Source of the DNA: Gordonia humi
GTDB taxonomy: Bacteria > Actinomycetota > Actinomycetes > Mycobacteriales > Mycobacteriaceae
Reading direction: 5' to 3'
Length of the DNA: 64,000 nucleotides
Assembly: GCF_014197435.1 (NCBI RefSeq)
Contig: NZ_JACIFP010000001.1
Coordinates: 124,001 to 188,000 of the forward strand
Positions 43,580 to 54,739 of the stretch are shown here, piece after piece. Positions within the stretch are counted from its first letter, which is position 1. Every line of letters starts with the position of its first letter. The notes under the pieces were generated by a model, which ran no database searches, was not told the origin of the DNA, and worked only from the letters and a program-made list of their open reading frames with translations. Both the position numbers and the translations under genes were made by a program.

Positions 43580-44650
43580 ATGATGACCGAGACGTTCACC
43601 GTGACGGTGGAGCCGTTGGGCACCGAGTTGACCTGTCGCGCAGACCAGTCCGTGCTCGACGCCTGTCTACGGAACGGGGTGTGGCTGCCGCACGCCTGCA
43701 CGCACGGCACGTGTGGAACCTGCAAGGCGGAGGTCCTCGACGGTGAGGTCGACTTCGGCGACGCGTCGCCGTACGCGTTGGTCGACAGCGACCGCGACGA
43801 CGGCTACGCGCTGATGTGCGTCGCGACGCCGAAAGAGGACATCGTCATCGAGGGCGACGTCGAACTGGAGGAGGGCATCGAGATCTATCCGGTGCGCGAC
43901 TTCACCGGCACGATCGCGATCCTCGACGAGGCCGCGCCGAACGTCAAGCGGATGGTCATCGATCTCGACGAGCCGATGGACTTCAATCCGGGCCAGTACG
44001 TGCAGTTGAACATGCCCGACGGTGACGATCGACCGTACTCGATCGCGAGCAGCCCGAGCGAGCCGTCGCGCATCGAGCTGCACATCAAACGATCCGAGGG
44101 CGGTGCGGCCACCGACGGGTGGATCTTCAAGGATCTGAACGCGGGCGATCCGATCAGCCTGTCGGGACCGTACGGCCAGTTCTTCTTCCACCCGGCGAAG
44201 GACAAGCCGCTGATCCTGTTGGGGAGCGGCACCGGTTTGGCACCGCTCAAGTCGATCCTGCGGCATGTCGCCGAACTCGACGACGAGGGCGAGTGGGAGC
44301 ACGAGGTGGTCTTGTTCCACGGCGTCGCCACGGGCGACGACCTGTACGAACACGAGTGGCTCAGTGAGTTCGCGGACGACCGCGAGTGGTTCACGTACCA
44401 GCCGGCGGTGTCGCGGGAGGAGTTCGACGGCAGACAGGGCCGCGTGCCCGTCCTGCTGACCGAGGACTTCCCGCGCGCCGGCGGCAACTCCGCGTACATC
44501 TGCGGCAACCCCGCCATGGTCGAGGACACGATGAAGGCGCTGATGCAGGCGCGCCTGTTCCCCCGCGACATCTACCGCGAGGACTTCTTCGACTCCGCCG
44601 ATCGAGCCGCAGGCGGTCACGTGGTGAGGAGCCCGCTGATCAAGCGGTAG
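43580..44650 (+). CDS. dmpP: phenol hydroxylase reductase (DmpP-like)
   Basis: A 356-residue NADH-dependent iron-sulfur flavoprotein that feeds electrons to the diiron subunit. The N-terminal plant-type [2Fe-2S] domain uses C40, C45, C48 and C80; the FAD domain has RPYSIASSP; the NAD domain has LLGSGTGLAPLKSIL and ICGNPAMVEDT. GGAAGGAG precedes the double ATG (43580/43583). It is the last gene of the operon; a converging gene on the other strand follows. Confidence 0.93.
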   Translation: MMTETFTVTVEPLGTELTCRADQSVLDACLRNGVWLPHACTHGTCGTCKAEVLDGEVDFGDASPYALVDSDRDDGYALMCVATPKEDIVIEGDVELEEGIEIYPVRDFTGTIAILDEAAPNVKRMVIDLDEPMDFNPGQYVQLNMPDGDDRPYSIASSPSEPSRIELHIKRSEGGAATDGWIFKDLNAGDPISLSGPYGQFFFHPAKDKPLILLGSGTGLAPLKSILRHVAELDDEGEWEHEVVLFHGVATGDDLYEHEWLSEFADDREWFTYQPAVSREEFDGRQGRVPVLLTEDFPRAGGNSAYICGNPAMVEDTMKALMQARLFPRDIYREDFFDSADRAAGGHVVRSPLIKR

Positions 44651-44731
44651 GCGCCGCTTGCGGGCGAGCATCGACGCTGCGGGGCGTGCGCGCACCATGA
44701 CGCGTCCAGACCAGCGGGGTCGGCTCGTCCC

Positions 44732-45109
44732 CTAGACCACCGGGACCGGCGTCCCCTGGAACGCCAACAGCAGCCACTCCCCGTCCACCTGTTTCCACAC
44801 CGCCAGGCTCGCGTTCCGCATCGATTTGTCGACGCCGTTCGCGGTGATGTCGGCGTTCATCTCGCCGATCACCAGGGCGACGTCGTCGACGATGCGGATA
44901 TCGTGGATCGGGTGGTCGACGCGGTGGTACACGTAGAAGCCCTCGCGCACTTTGGCGAGGTACTCGTCGAGCGTGTCGGTGACACCGGAGGAGTGCGTGT
45001 ACACCAGGTCCGGATGGCAGAGTCGCGCGAAGGCGTCGACGTCGCCGTCGATCATCGCCTGGAAGCGAGCGTCTTCACCGGTTGCGACGATCCTCGCCGC
45101 ATCGTTCAT
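44732..45109 (-). CDS. SnoaL/DUF4440-like (NTF2-fold) protein
   Basis: A 125-residue protein with an NTF2-like pattern: FQAMIDGDVDAFARLCHPDLVY at the start and WKQVDGEWLLLAFQGTP at the end, as in DUF4440/SnoaL-type small enzymes. Function unknown. ATG at 45109 overlaps the stop of the nitroreductase gene (ATGA), so they are co-translated. The role may be a polyketide-cyclase-like or binding function tied to the flavoprotein, but nothing proves it. Confidence 0.75.
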   Translation of the reverse strand: MNDAARIVATGEDARFQAMIDGDVDAFARLCHPDLVYTHSSGVTDTLDEYLAKVREGFYVYHRVDHPIHDIRIVDDVALVIGEMNADITANGVDKSMRNASLAVWKQVDGEWLLLAFQGTPVPVV

Positions 45110-45789
45110 CGGATCGGGTTCTTGTACCGGTCGAGGTAGGTGATCTCCTCGACGGGCGGACGCTGTGCCGATCGGAACGAGGTGCCGGTCGTGTAGGCGA
45201 CGGGGATGAGTCCGGCCTGTGTCATATGCGGCGGGATGCCGAGGACGTCGGCGGCCGCGGCCTCCTCGTTGAGGTGCAGCGTCGTGTAACAGCTGCCGAG
45301 TCCACGGCTGCGCAGCGCGAGCTGGAAGGTCCATGTCGCGGGGAGGATCGACCCCATCAGACCGGCCGCGGCCGCCGTGTTCGGCGAGTCGCTGACCTGA
45401 TCGAGACGTCCGATGATCAGTGGAATCACCAGTACCGGGACCTCACCGAGATGTTCGGCGAGGTAGTTGGCGCTGGTCGCGACGCGGCCGGACTGGGTGC
45501 CCTCCTCAGCGTTGGCGGCTCCATTGGCGAGGTACTCGCCGCCGCCGCGCCGGTAGATCTCTGCGAGCTTCTCCTTGGTGTCGGCATCACGGACCACCAG
45601 CCACCGCCAGCCCTGGTTGTTGGAGCCGGTCGGCGACTGCACCGCGAGCCGCAGGCACTCGAGGACGACGTCGTCGGGGACCTCGCGGGTCAGATCGAGT
45701 CGCTTTCGGACCGACCGCGTCGTCGACAGGAGGGCGTCGGTCTGGGTCAGGTCGAAGTCGTCGGAATCGAAGCGCTCTACGAGGGTCAT
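45106..45789 (-). CDS. nitroreductase-family flavoprotein
   Basis: A 227-residue FMN-dependent oxidoreductase. FMN contacts are expected in TTRSVRKRLDL, QSPTGSNNQGWRWLVV and SRGLGSCYTTLH. The family reduces nitroaromatics, quinones or enones with NAD(P)H. ATG at 45789 is preferred: the -10-like TACGAT (minus strand, 45796-45801) ends six bases before it, suggesting a leaderless transcript. It is coupled to the SnoaL-like gene. Confidence 0.85.
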   Translation of the reverse strand: MTLVERFDSDDFDLTQTDALLSTTRSVRKRLDLTREVPDDVVLECLRLAVQSPTGSNNQGWRWLVVRDADTKEKLAEIYRRGGGEYLANGAANAEEGTQSGRVATSANYLAEHLGEVPVLVIPLIIGRLDQVSDSPNTAAAAGLMGSILPATWTFQLALRSRGLGSCYTTLHLNEEAAAADVLGIPPHMTQAGLIPVAYTTGTSFRSAQRPPVEEITYLDRYKNPIR

Positions 45790-45820
45790 ACTCCGATCGT
45801 AACGACCATCGCGCACCACA

Positions 45821-45871
45821 GAGACGTCGTCGGATCAGTGTTCGGGGTGAACACCGATCCAACGACGTCTC
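45821..45871 (-). terminator. large hairpin downstream of lon
   Basis: Positions 45821-45843 pair with 45849-45871 with one bulge/mismatch region (GAGACGTCGT with ACGACGTCTC, GGATC with GATCC, GTGTTC with GAACAC). It lies 22 bases after the lon stop on the minus strand. There is no clear T-run after it. Confidence 0.6.
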
Positions 45872-45892
45872 ATGCGAGCGGCCGAATGCGAT

Positions 45893-48265
<2,373 letters not shown>

Positions 48266-48278
48266 GGACACCTCCAAA

Positions 48279-48299
48279 GTTCAGTCTGATCGACTCAAC
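48279..48299 (-). promoter_or_regulatory. HAIR-like HspR operator before lon
   Basis: Plus-strand reading GTTCAGT-N7-ACTCAAC, i.e. GTTGAGT-N7-ACTGAAC on the lon strand, against the consensus CTTGAGT-N7-ACTCAAG (11 of 14). It lies 14 bases before the lon ATG. HspR control of lon is known in Streptomyces. Confidence 0.55.
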
Positions 48300-48488
48300 A
48301 TTGGTCGCGACCGCTTTGTTCCCGACGGTATGCCCGGCCGACTCCCGAGCCCCGGCACAGTCGGGCTCATGCGACGTTCTCGGTGTGATGCCGCACTGAG
48401 GTCCGGGCGGTTCGGGCGGAACCCGCCCCGGACGAGCACGGGTTGTCGCCGGAGGGCGCCCCCTCGGCGCGACCGTCGTCCACACCGC

Positions 48489-48524
48489 TTGACTATTAGT
48501 AACCATTAGGTTACCAATATTCTA
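48489..48524 (+). promoter_or_regulatory. promoter and operator of the ArsR-family gene
   Basis: TTGACT (48489-48494) and TACCAA (48512-48517) are 17 bases apart; the ATG at 48524 falls near the expected start of transcription, so the mRNA is probably leaderless. A dyad GTAACC-ATTA-GGTTAC (48499-48514) occupies the spacer, the right place for autorepression. Confidence 0.68.
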
Positions 48525-48904
48525 TGGACGCGTTCGATGCACTCGCCGACCCGGTGCGACGGCAACTGCTGCAGCGACTCGCTGCCGGGTCGGCGCGGGT
48601 CGTCGATCTCGCCGCCGAGTATCCGATCAGCCGTCCGGCCGTCAGCAGACATCTGCGCATATTGTCCGAAGCATCGCTCGTCACCGTGACGCCCCAGGGC
48701 CGTGAACGGCACTACGCGATCGCCTATGACGGCCTCGAATCGGTGCGCGACTACCTCGCCACACTTCGCGGCAGGCCACCCGTTCCCGAACGGGCACTCG
48801 ACGCCCTTGAACTCGAGGTACGTCGAACCACTCGTGAGCGTGATTCCAGTTCGGGACGAGCAGAGAACCACGACGACGACCACAGCAAGGAGCACAGCGC
48901 ATGA
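48524..48904 (+). CDS. ArsR-family transcriptional repressor
   Basis: A 126-residue winged-helix regulator (FDALADPVRRQLLQRLAAG, then YPISRPAVSRHLRIL). It has no metal-binding cysteine motif (no ELCVCDL), which fits the non-metal ArsR branch paired with SRPBCC proteins. The C-terminal 25 residues are histidine/aspartate-rich. It overlaps the SRPBCC gene by four bases (ATGA). The dyad in its own promoter implies autoregulation. Confidence 0.88.
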   Translation: MDAFDALADPVRRQLLQRLAAGSARVVDLAAEYPISRPAVSRHLRILSEASLVTVTPQGRERHYAIAYDGLESVRDYLATLRGRPPVPERALDALELEVRRTTRERDSSSGRAENHDDDHSKEHSA

Positions 48905-49422
48905 ACGCTCCGACCCCGACCGGTCGCCGCCGCGATCACGGCGGCGAAACCTACTGCGAGTGGCAACGCACCTTCCACGCACCGATAGACGACGTCTGGG
49001 CCGCCGTCACCGAACCCGAACGGCTCGCCCGCTGGATCGGCACGTGGACCGGAGATCCCGCCGACGACCACGTGAAGTTTCAGATGCTTTTCGAGGGCGA
49101 CGACATGCCTTCGGAGCGCTTCCGCATCGACGAGTGCGATCGCCCTCGACGACTTCGGATCACCACGTCGATGCCCTACGACGGCGACGATCCCGAACAC
49201 TGGCTACTGCGACTCGACCTCGAAGAGTCCGACGGCATCACAACTCTGACGTTCGCGCAGAACGTCCCGGATCCGAAGATGGCCGAGGGCGTCGGACCTG
49301 GCTGGGACTACTACCTCGACCGAATGGCGGCCGCCGAGACCGGTGCCGACGTCACCGCGGTCGACTTCGCCCGCTACTCACCCGAGATGTCGGGATACTA
49401 CGTGGCGGAATTCGGCGACTGA
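48901..49422 (+). CDS. SRPBCC/AHSA1-domain protein
   Basis: A 173-residue protein of the AHSA1/SRPBCC superfamily, a hydrophobic-cavity fold (TFHAPIDDVWAAVTEPERLARWIG, then a C-terminal helix GWDYYLDRMAAA). ArsR-AHSA1 gene pairs are widespread; the ligand is unknown. The ATG overlaps the ArsR stop. It converges on hspR. Confidence 0.84.
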   Translation: MNAPTPTGRRRDHGGETYCEWQRTFHAPIDDVWAAVTEPERLARWIGTWTGDPADDHVKFQMLFEGDDMPSERFRIDECDRPRRLRITTSMPYDGDDPEHWLLRLDLEESDGITTLTFAQNVPDPKMAEGVGPGWDYYLDRMAAAETGADVTAVDFARYSPEMSGYYVAEFGD

Positions 49423-49448
49423 CCATAGTTCGGTGAGTAGCGGAGCGA

Positions 49449-49856
49449 TCAGCGCTTCCGTTTCCGCGGCTGCCACACGACCAACGCATTGGTGTGCGGC
49501 ACCGGAACGAGTTCGGCCCCCGGCCGTCCCGTCCGACGCACCGTGTCGAGCTCGTCCTGCAGCTCGACGACGTGGGCCCGCAGGGCGTCGACCTGGTCGG
49601 TCAACTCGATGATGCGTTTCACGCCCGCGAGGTTGACGCCCTCGTCCTGCGAGAGACGCTGCACTTCGCGGAGCAGTTCCACGTCACGCGAGGAGTAGCG
49701 TCGCCCGCCGCCGCTGGTGCGCTGCGGCGTGACGATGCCGAGTCGGTCGTACGTGCGCAGAGTCTGCGCATGCATGCCCGCCAACTCGGCGGCCACCGAG
49801 ATCAGATAGGTCGCGGCCGCCTCCGCCGGGTTACCGCCGGGCTTCTCCGTAGCCAT
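49449..49856 (-). CDS. hspR: MerR-family heat-shock repressor HspR
   Basis: A 135-residue MerR-type repressor that binds HAIR dyads with DnaK as co-repressor. The helix-turn-helix region YLISVAAELAGMHAQTLRTYDRLG followed by GGGRRYS is highly characteristic. It is the last gene of dnaK-grpE-dnaJ-hspR, six bases after dnaJ. The arginine/lysine tail (QPRKRKR) is typical. Confidence 0.94.
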   Translation of the reverse strand: MATEKPGGNPAEAAATYLISVAAELAGMHAQTLRTYDRLGIVTPQRTSGGGRRYSSRDVELLREVQRLSQDEGVNLAGVKRIIELTDQVDALRAHVVELQDELDTVRRTGRPGAELVPVPHTNALVVWQPRKRKR

Positions 49857-49862
49857 CGTGCA

Positions 49863-51047
49863 TCACCGCGCCCATCCGTCTCGTGGGTCGAACCCGCTGG
49901 CCTTCTCTGCTTCGGCGTACGCCTTCAACGCGTCGGTGGCGGCGTCGTCGAGCTTGCCCGGCACCGACACCTTCACGGTGACCAGGAGGTCACCCGCGCC
50001 ACCCGAGCGCTTCGGGACGCCGCGGCCCTTCAGCCGCAGGGTACGCCCGTCCGACGTACCCGCGGGGATCTTCACGCCGACACTGTTGTCCAAAGTGGGC
50101 ACCGACACCGTCGCACCGAGCACCAGCTCGGAGAACGACACCGGGAGTTCCACCTTCAGGTCGTTGCCGCTGCGTGTGAAGACCTTGTCGGCCATCACGT
50201 GAACGGTCACGTACAGGTCGCCCGACGGGGCGCCACGTCGCCCGGCCTCGCCTTGACCGGCGAGTCGGATGCGCTGCCCGTCCTCGACGCCCTGCGGGAC
50301 GCGGACGTTGATCGTGCGCGGTCGGACCTGCACACCCGAGCCGGAGCAGTCCGGGCACGGATCGTCGATCTTGGAACCGGTTCCCTGGCAGTCCGAGCAC
50401 GGCTCGGAGAACCCGAAGTGGCCCTGGTTCCGACTGACGAATCCGGAGCCCGAGCAGGTCGGGCAGGTCCGCGGGCTGGTGCCCGCCTTGGCTCCGGAGC
50501 CGTGGCAGCTGGTGCACGGCGACGGGCTCGTGACCCGCAACTGCACGGTCGTGCCCTGCACGGCGTCACGGAATGCGAGCGTCGTCTCGGTCTCGAGATC
50601 GTTGCCACGGCGTTGGCGGGGGCTCGTCGACGCTCCGCGGCCGCGGCCGCCGCCTCCGAAGAGGCCGCCGAACATGTCGCCGAGGTCGGCGCCGCCTCCG
50701 CCACCGCCGAACAGGTCACCGATGTCGAAGCCACCGGCTCCGCCACCGCCGCTGAAACCGCCGGGGAATCCCCCGCCGCCTGCGCCGTCCGCACGGAATC
50801 GGCCGCTGGCCATGAGATTCCGCATCTCGTCGTACTCTTTGCGCTTCTCGTCGTCGGCGAGCACGCTGTGGGCTTCCGACACTCGTTTGAAGCGCTCCTC
50901 GGCGGCAGTGTCTCCGGGGTTCGCGTCGGGGTGCAGTTCGCGGGCCAGCTTCCGATAGGCCTTCTTGATCTGCTCCGCCGTGGCGTCGGAAGAAACGCCG
51001 AGGTCTGCGTAGAAATCGCGTTCCAGCCATTCACGCTGTGGTGCCAT
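49863..51047 (-). CDS. dnaJ: co-chaperone DnaJ
   Basis: A 394-residue DnaJ: J-domain with HPD ([11 protein letters not shown] near residue 40), a glycine/phenylalanine-rich stretch (about 85-135), four CxxCxGxG zinc motifs ([11 protein letters not shown] through DCSGSGV) and a C-terminal substrate domain. It activates DnaK ATPase. AGGAGG lies upstream of the ATG at 51047. It is separated from grpE by 127 bases with a repeat palindrome. Confidence 0.95.
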   Translation of the reverse strand: MAPQREWLERDFYADLGVSSDATAEQIKKAYRKLARELHPDANPGDTAAEERFKRVSEAHSVLADDEKRKEYDEMRNLMASGRFRADGAGGGGFPGGFSGGGGAGGFDIGDLFGGGGGGADLGDMFGGLFGGGGRGRGASTSPRQRRGNDLETETTLAFRDAVQGTTVQLRVTSPSPCTSCHGSGAKAGTSPRTCPTCSGSGFVSRNQGHFGFSEPCSDCQGTGSKIDDPCPDCSGSGVQVRPRTINVRVPQGVEDGQRIRLAGQGEAGRRGAPSGDLYVTVHVMADKVFTRSGNDLKVELPVSFSELVLGATVSVPTLDNSVGVKIPAGTSDGRTLRLKGRGVPKRSGGAGDLLVTVKVSVPGKLDDAATDALKAYAEAEKASGFDPRDGWAR

Positions 51048-51079
51048 CAGACGTCACCTCCTGAATAAAAGTCTGTGTG

Positions 51080-51165
51080 GTCTCGGCTCCGCTCGACCAG
51101 CAGTAGGCAGGTCGCGGAGTGTGTCCGCTGATCGAGCGGAGTCGAGATCTCGACTCCGCTCGACC
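51080..51165. repeat. dispersed repeat with 30-bp perfect palindrome between grpE and dnaJ
   Basis: Several copies of the CTCCGCTCGACCAGC unit in both orientations. Positions 51133-51162 form a perfect 30-base palindrome (arms CGAGCGGAGTCGAGA). On the operon transcript it would fold into a strong hairpin between grpE and dnaJ, possibly setting their ratio by partial termination or mRNA stability. Confidence 0.7.
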
Positions 51166-51174
51166 GGCGTATGT

Positions 51175-51741
51175 CTATGCCGGGTCAGTGACCGTCACCA
51201 TGGCGGTGCGGACCACCTTGTCGCCGAGCTTGTAGCCGGCGCGGTAGACCTGGCCGAGGACCGGCGTGTCGCCGCTGCCCTCGTTCTGAATCGCTTCGTG
51301 GACTTCCGGGTCGAACACGTCGCCCGGTTCGCCGAACTTCACCAGGTTCTCGCCCGTGAGGACGTCGCCCAGTTTGTCCGACAGTGCGCGCAACGGCCCC
51401 TCTTCAAGGTCGCCGTGCTCGCGTGCGCGGTCGAGATCGTCCAGGATCGGCAGCAGCTTCTCGACGAGGACCTGCTTGCCGCGGGCCACCGACTGCAGAG
51501 CCTCCTCGGCGCTGCGCCGACGGAAGTTGGCGAACTGCGCCCGCTCCCGCTGCAGAGCCTCGGTCAGCTCGGTGACCTGCACGTCGCCGGGGGCGTCGGC
51601 CGGGGCCGCCGCATCGTCTGCGACGGCCTCGTCGCCCGTGGCCTCGTCGGCGGGCGCCTCGGTGGCGGCCTCATCGGCCGTCACCTCGTCCACCTCTTCG
51701 ACGACCTCGTCCGGTTCCAGGGAGGTCTCGGGGTTGGTCAC
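51175..51741 (-). CDS. grpE: nucleotide exchange factor GrpE
   Basis: A 188-residue GrpE with an acidic, alanine-rich N-terminal 50 residues, a long helix ([19 protein letters not shown]) and the C-terminal beta domain ([18 protein letters not shown]). It releases ADP from DnaK. GTG at 51741 overlaps the dnaK stop (GTGA), implying coupled translation. Confidence 0.94.
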   Translation of the reverse strand: MTNPETSLEPDEVVEEVDEVTADEAATEAPADEATGDEAVADDAAAPADAPGDVQVTELTEALQRERAQFANFRRRSAEEALQSVARGKQVLVEKLLPILDDLDRAREHGDLEEGPLRALSDKLGDVLTGENLVKFGEPGDVFDPEVHEAIQNEGSGDTPVLGQVYRAGYKLGDKVVRTAMVTVTDPA

Positions 51742-53579
51742 TTGTTGTCACCTTCCGCGGGGTCGTCCACGACCTCGGCGTCGACGACGTCGTCGGCACC
51801 GTCGGCGGCGGCGCCAGCGGTTTCGCCCTCGGCCTGAGCGTTGGCGTAGATCGCCTGACCCATGGCCTGCGACTCCTCCGACAGCTTCTCGATCGCACTG
51901 CGGATGGCAGCGGAATCGGTGCCCTTCAGCGCCTCGTTGGCGTCGGCGACGGCGGCCTCGACCTTGGTCTTGACGTCGGCCGGGACCTTGTCCTCGTTCT
52001 CCTTGAGGAACTTCTCGGTCTGGTTGACCAGCGACTCCGCCTGGTTGCGGGTCTCGGCCTCCTCGCGGCGAGCGCGGTCCTCTTCGGCGTGAGCCTCGGC
52101 GTCCTTGACCATGCGGTCGATCTCGTCCTTCGACAGACCCGAACCGTCCTGGATGCGGATGCTGTTCTCGGTGCCGGTGCCCTTGTCCTTCGCGGTGACG
52201 TGCACGATGCCGTTGGCGTCGATGTCGAAGGTCACCTCGATCTGCGGGACGCCCTGCGGCGCCGGAGCGATGCCGCCCAGCTCGAACGAACCCAGGAGCT
52301 TGTTGTGCGAAGCGATCTCGCGCTCACCCTGGAACACCTGGATCTGCACGGACGGCTGGTTGTCCTCAGCGGTCGTGTAGGTCTCCGAGCGCTTGGTCGG
52401 GATCGTGGTGTTGCGCTCGATCAGCTTGTGCATCACGCCGCCCTTGGTCTCGATGCCCAGCGACAGCGGGGTCACGTCGAGCAGCAGCACGTCCTTGACC
52501 TCACCGCGGAGCACACCGGCCTGCAGTGCGGCGCCGACGGCGACGACCTCGTCCGGGTTCACGCCCTTGTTGGGGTCCTGACCACCGGTCAGTTCCTTGA
52601 CCAGTTCGGTCACGGCGGGCATACGGGTGGAGCCACCGACGAGCACGACGTGGTCGATGTCGCCGACCGAGATGCCTGCGTCCTTGATGACCGCCTGGAA
52701 CGGAGTGCGCGTGCGCTCAAGCAGATCGCTCGTGATCTTCTCGAACTCGCTGCGCGAGAGCTGCTCGTCGAGGAACAGCGGGTTCTTGTCGGCGTCCACC
52801 GTGATGTACGGCAGGTTGATCGACGTGCTCTGCGACGAGGACAGTTCGATCTTGGCCTTCTCGGCAGCCTCACGGAGGCGCTGGTTGGCCATCTTGTCCT
52901 TGGTCAGGTCGATGCCGTTGACCGACTTGAACTTGTCGACCAGCCACTCGACGATGCGCTCGTCCCAGTCGTCGCCACCGAGGTTGTTGTCACCGGAGGT
53001 GGCGCGGACCTCGACGACACCGTCGCCGATCTCCAGCAGCGAGACGTCGAACGTACCGCCACCGAGGTCGAAGACCAGGATGGTCTGTTCCTTCTCGCCC
53101 TTGTCCAGACCGTAGGCCAGAGCGGCTGCGGTCGGCTCGTTGACGATGCGCAGGACGTTGAGGCCCGCGATCTGGCCGGCTTCCTTGGTCGCCTGGCGCT
53201 GCGCGTCGTTGAAGTAGGCGGGGACCGTGATGACGGCGTCGGCGACGTCCTCACCCAGGTACGCCTCGGCGTCGCGCTTGAGCTTCATCAGCGTGCGGGC
53301 GCTGATCTCCTGCGGGGTGTACTTCTTGTCGTCGATCTCGACGGTCCAGTCGCCTTCGCCCATGTGGCGCTTGACGGAGCGGATGGTCCGGTCGACGTTG
53401 GTGACCGCCTGGTTCTTGGCGGGCTGTCCGACGAGGACTTCGCCGTTACGGGCGAAGGCGACGACGGACGGGGTGGTGCGGGAGCCTTCGGCGTTCGCGA
53501 TGACGGTGGGCTCGCCGCCTTCGAGAACGGACACCACGGAGTTGGTGGTGCCGAGGTCGATTCCGACAGCACGGGACAT
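51738..53579 (-). CDS. dnaK: chaperone DnaK (Hsp70)
   Basis: A 613-residue Hsp70 with the ATPase domain signatures [32 protein letters not shown] and [13 protein letters not shown], the interdomain linker [15 protein letters not shown] and a lidded peptide-binding domain; the acidic C-terminus ends in EGDNK. It refolds proteins with DnaJ/GrpE. AAGGAGG lies before the ATG at 53579. Upstream are two to three HspR dyads. It is first in a four-gene operon. Confidence 0.97.
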   Translation of the reverse strand: MSRAVGIDLGTTNSVVSVLEGGEPTVIANAEGSRTTPSVVAFARNGEVLVGQPAKNQAVTNVDRTIRSVKRHMGEGDWTVEIDDKKYTPQEISARTLMKLKRDAEAYLGEDVADAVITVPAYFNDAQRQATKEAGQIAGLNVLRIVNEPTAAALAYGLDKGEKEQTILVFDLGGGTFDVSLLEIGDGVVEVRATSGDNNLGGDDWDERIVEWLVDKFKSVNGIDLTKDKMANQRLREAAEKAKIELSSSQSTSINLPYITVDADKNPLFLDEQLSRSEFEKITSDLLERTRTPFQAVIKDAGISVGDIDHVVLVGGSTRMPAVTELVKELTGGQDPNKGVNPDEVVAVGAALQAGVLRGEVKDVLLLDVTPLSLGIETKGGVMHKLIERNTTIPTKRSETYTTAEDNQPSVQIQVFQGEREIASHNKLLGSFELGGIAPAPQGVPQIEVTFDIDANGIVHVTAKDKGTGTENSIRIQDGSGLSKDEIDRMVKDAEAHAEEDRARREEAETRNQAESLVNQTEKFLKENEDKVPADVKTKVEAAVADANEALKGTDSAAIRSAIEKLSEESQAMGQAIYANAQAEGETAGAAADGADDVVDAEVVDDPAEGDNK

Positions 53580-53733
53580 ATGTGTTCCTCCTTGTAGGCG
53601 GCTTGCGGGGAAGCCGGTTGGTTTATGGGCCTGCTGGCCTGTTGGTGTTGTCTATCCCCGCCGGGTCGGGCGGAGACGAAACCTCAGTGCCTTCGGCTCA
53701 GGTCTACCGGTCCGACTTCGTCGAGTCAACCTT

Positions 53734-53754
53734 CTTGAGTCTCTGTCACTCAGG
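53734..53754 (-). promoter_or_regulatory. HAIR element 1 before dnaK
   Basis: CTTGAGT-N7-ACTCAGG on the plus strand, one mismatch from the HspR consensus CTTGAGT-N7-ACTCAAG. It lies about 155 bases before the dnaK ATG. Confidence 0.8.
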
Positions 53755-53800
53755 TTTCTTGCTCCGTTCAACTGCATGGAGGCGCGGTTCATTCCCACAA

Positions 53801-53821
53801 GTTGAGCGCTATCCACTCAAT
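53801..53821 (-). promoter_or_regulatory. HAIR element 2 before dnaK
   Basis: GTTGAGC-N7-ACTCAAT, three mismatches from consensus, with correct spacing. A third, looser dyad GTTGAGT-N6-AGTCAAC follows at 53832-53851. Confidence 0.68.
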
Positions 53822-53937
53822 ATGAGTATGAGTTGAGTCACTTCAGTCAACCCCGGTTTCGACCTCGCGGCGACCATCGCGAACTTCACCGTCGCTTGAG
53901 CGATCGACGCGCAGCCTCGGTCATATACCGTCATTTC

Positions 53938-54732
53938 ATGGGCGATGTCAGCTATGAGGTCCGCGACCAGGTGGCGCATGTCCGCCTCAACCGGCCGGAC
54001 AAGCACAACGGCCTCACGCTCGACATGCTCGACGACCTCGCCGCGGCCGCCGACCGCGCATCGAAGGACCGGAGCCTACGAGCCGTCGTACTGGCCGGCG
54101 AAGGCGAATCATTCTGCTCAGGACTGGATTTCGCGTCAGCGGGCAAGCAGCGGAGTCGCATCATGCGCAACCTGATCCCGAAGCGGGCATCGGCGGCCAA
54201 CAACTTTCAGAACGCCGGATGGTCCTGGCGCAACGTGCCCGTCCCGGTGATCGCAGTGCTGCACGGGCACTGTTACGGAGGCGGCCTGCAGATCGCCCTC
54301 GGCGCCGACTTCCGGTACGCCGCGACGGGAACGGACCTGTCGATCCTCGAGGCCAAATGGGGTCTGATCCCCGACATGTCGTTATCGGCGAGCATCGCGC
54401 AACTCACCACCATCGACGTCGCCAAACGCCTCACCATGACCGGCGAGGTGTTCGACGCGCAGCAGGCCCTCGATTGGGGCCTGGTCAGCGGCGTGTCCGA
54501 CGACCCGTTCGCCGACGCCGACGAGCTGATCGAACAGATCAGACAGCGTTCGCCGGACGCCGTCGCCGCGTCGAAGTCGCTGTTCGAGAACACCTGGTAC
54601 AACGGCTCACGTCTCTCCTTCCCCGTGGAACAGACATTGCAGGTGCGTCTGCTGCGTGGCCGGAACTCGGCGATCGCCCGCACGGCGGGACTGGCCGGCG
54701 AGAACCCTCAGTTCACCGAACGACAGTTCTGA
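53938..54732 (+). CDS. enoyl-CoA hydratase/isomerase family protein
   Basis: A 264-residue crotonase. The oxyanion-hole motifs are FCSGLDFAS and HGHCYGGGLQIALG; the first catalytic glutamate position is glutamine, while a glutamate is kept in LSILEAKWGLIPD at the second position. An isomerase or hydratase is possible. ATG at 53938 is chosen because TATACC ends eight bases before it, as for a leaderless mRNA; the frame remains open upstream. It is followed after seven bases by the histidine kinase gene, an unusual neighbour. Confidence 0.83.
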   Translation: MGDVSYEVRDQVAHVRLNRPDKHNGLTLDMLDDLAAAADRASKDRSLRAVVLAGEGESFCSGLDFASAGKQRSRIMRNLIPKRASAANNFQNAGWSWRNVPVPVIAVLHGHCYGGGLQIALGADFRYAATGTDLSILEAKWGLIPDMSLSASIAQLTTIDVAKRLTMTGEVFDAQQALDWGLVSGVSDDPFADADELIEQIRQRSPDAVAASKSLFENTWYNGSRLSFPVEQTLQVRLLRGRNSAIARTAGLAGENPQFTERQF

Positions 54733-54739
54733 GCTCGCC

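Larger units (their letters stand above)
53580..53937. promoter_or_regulatory. 358-base gap with dnaK heat-shock promoter region and crotonase promoter
   Basis: No gene is apparent. It holds the dnaK ribosome binding site (53587-53594), HAIR dyads at 53734-53754, 53801-53821 and a weaker one at 53832-53851, and on the other strand TATACC (53924-53929) eight bases before the crotonase start. A long untranslated leader of about 150 bases for dnaK is implied. Confidence 0.6.

Noticed and set aside
51133..51162. Considered as an intrinsic terminator or a regulator operator
   Set aside because: There is no T-run on either side, and the same sequence unit occurs at unrelated loci, so a dispersed repeat explains it better.
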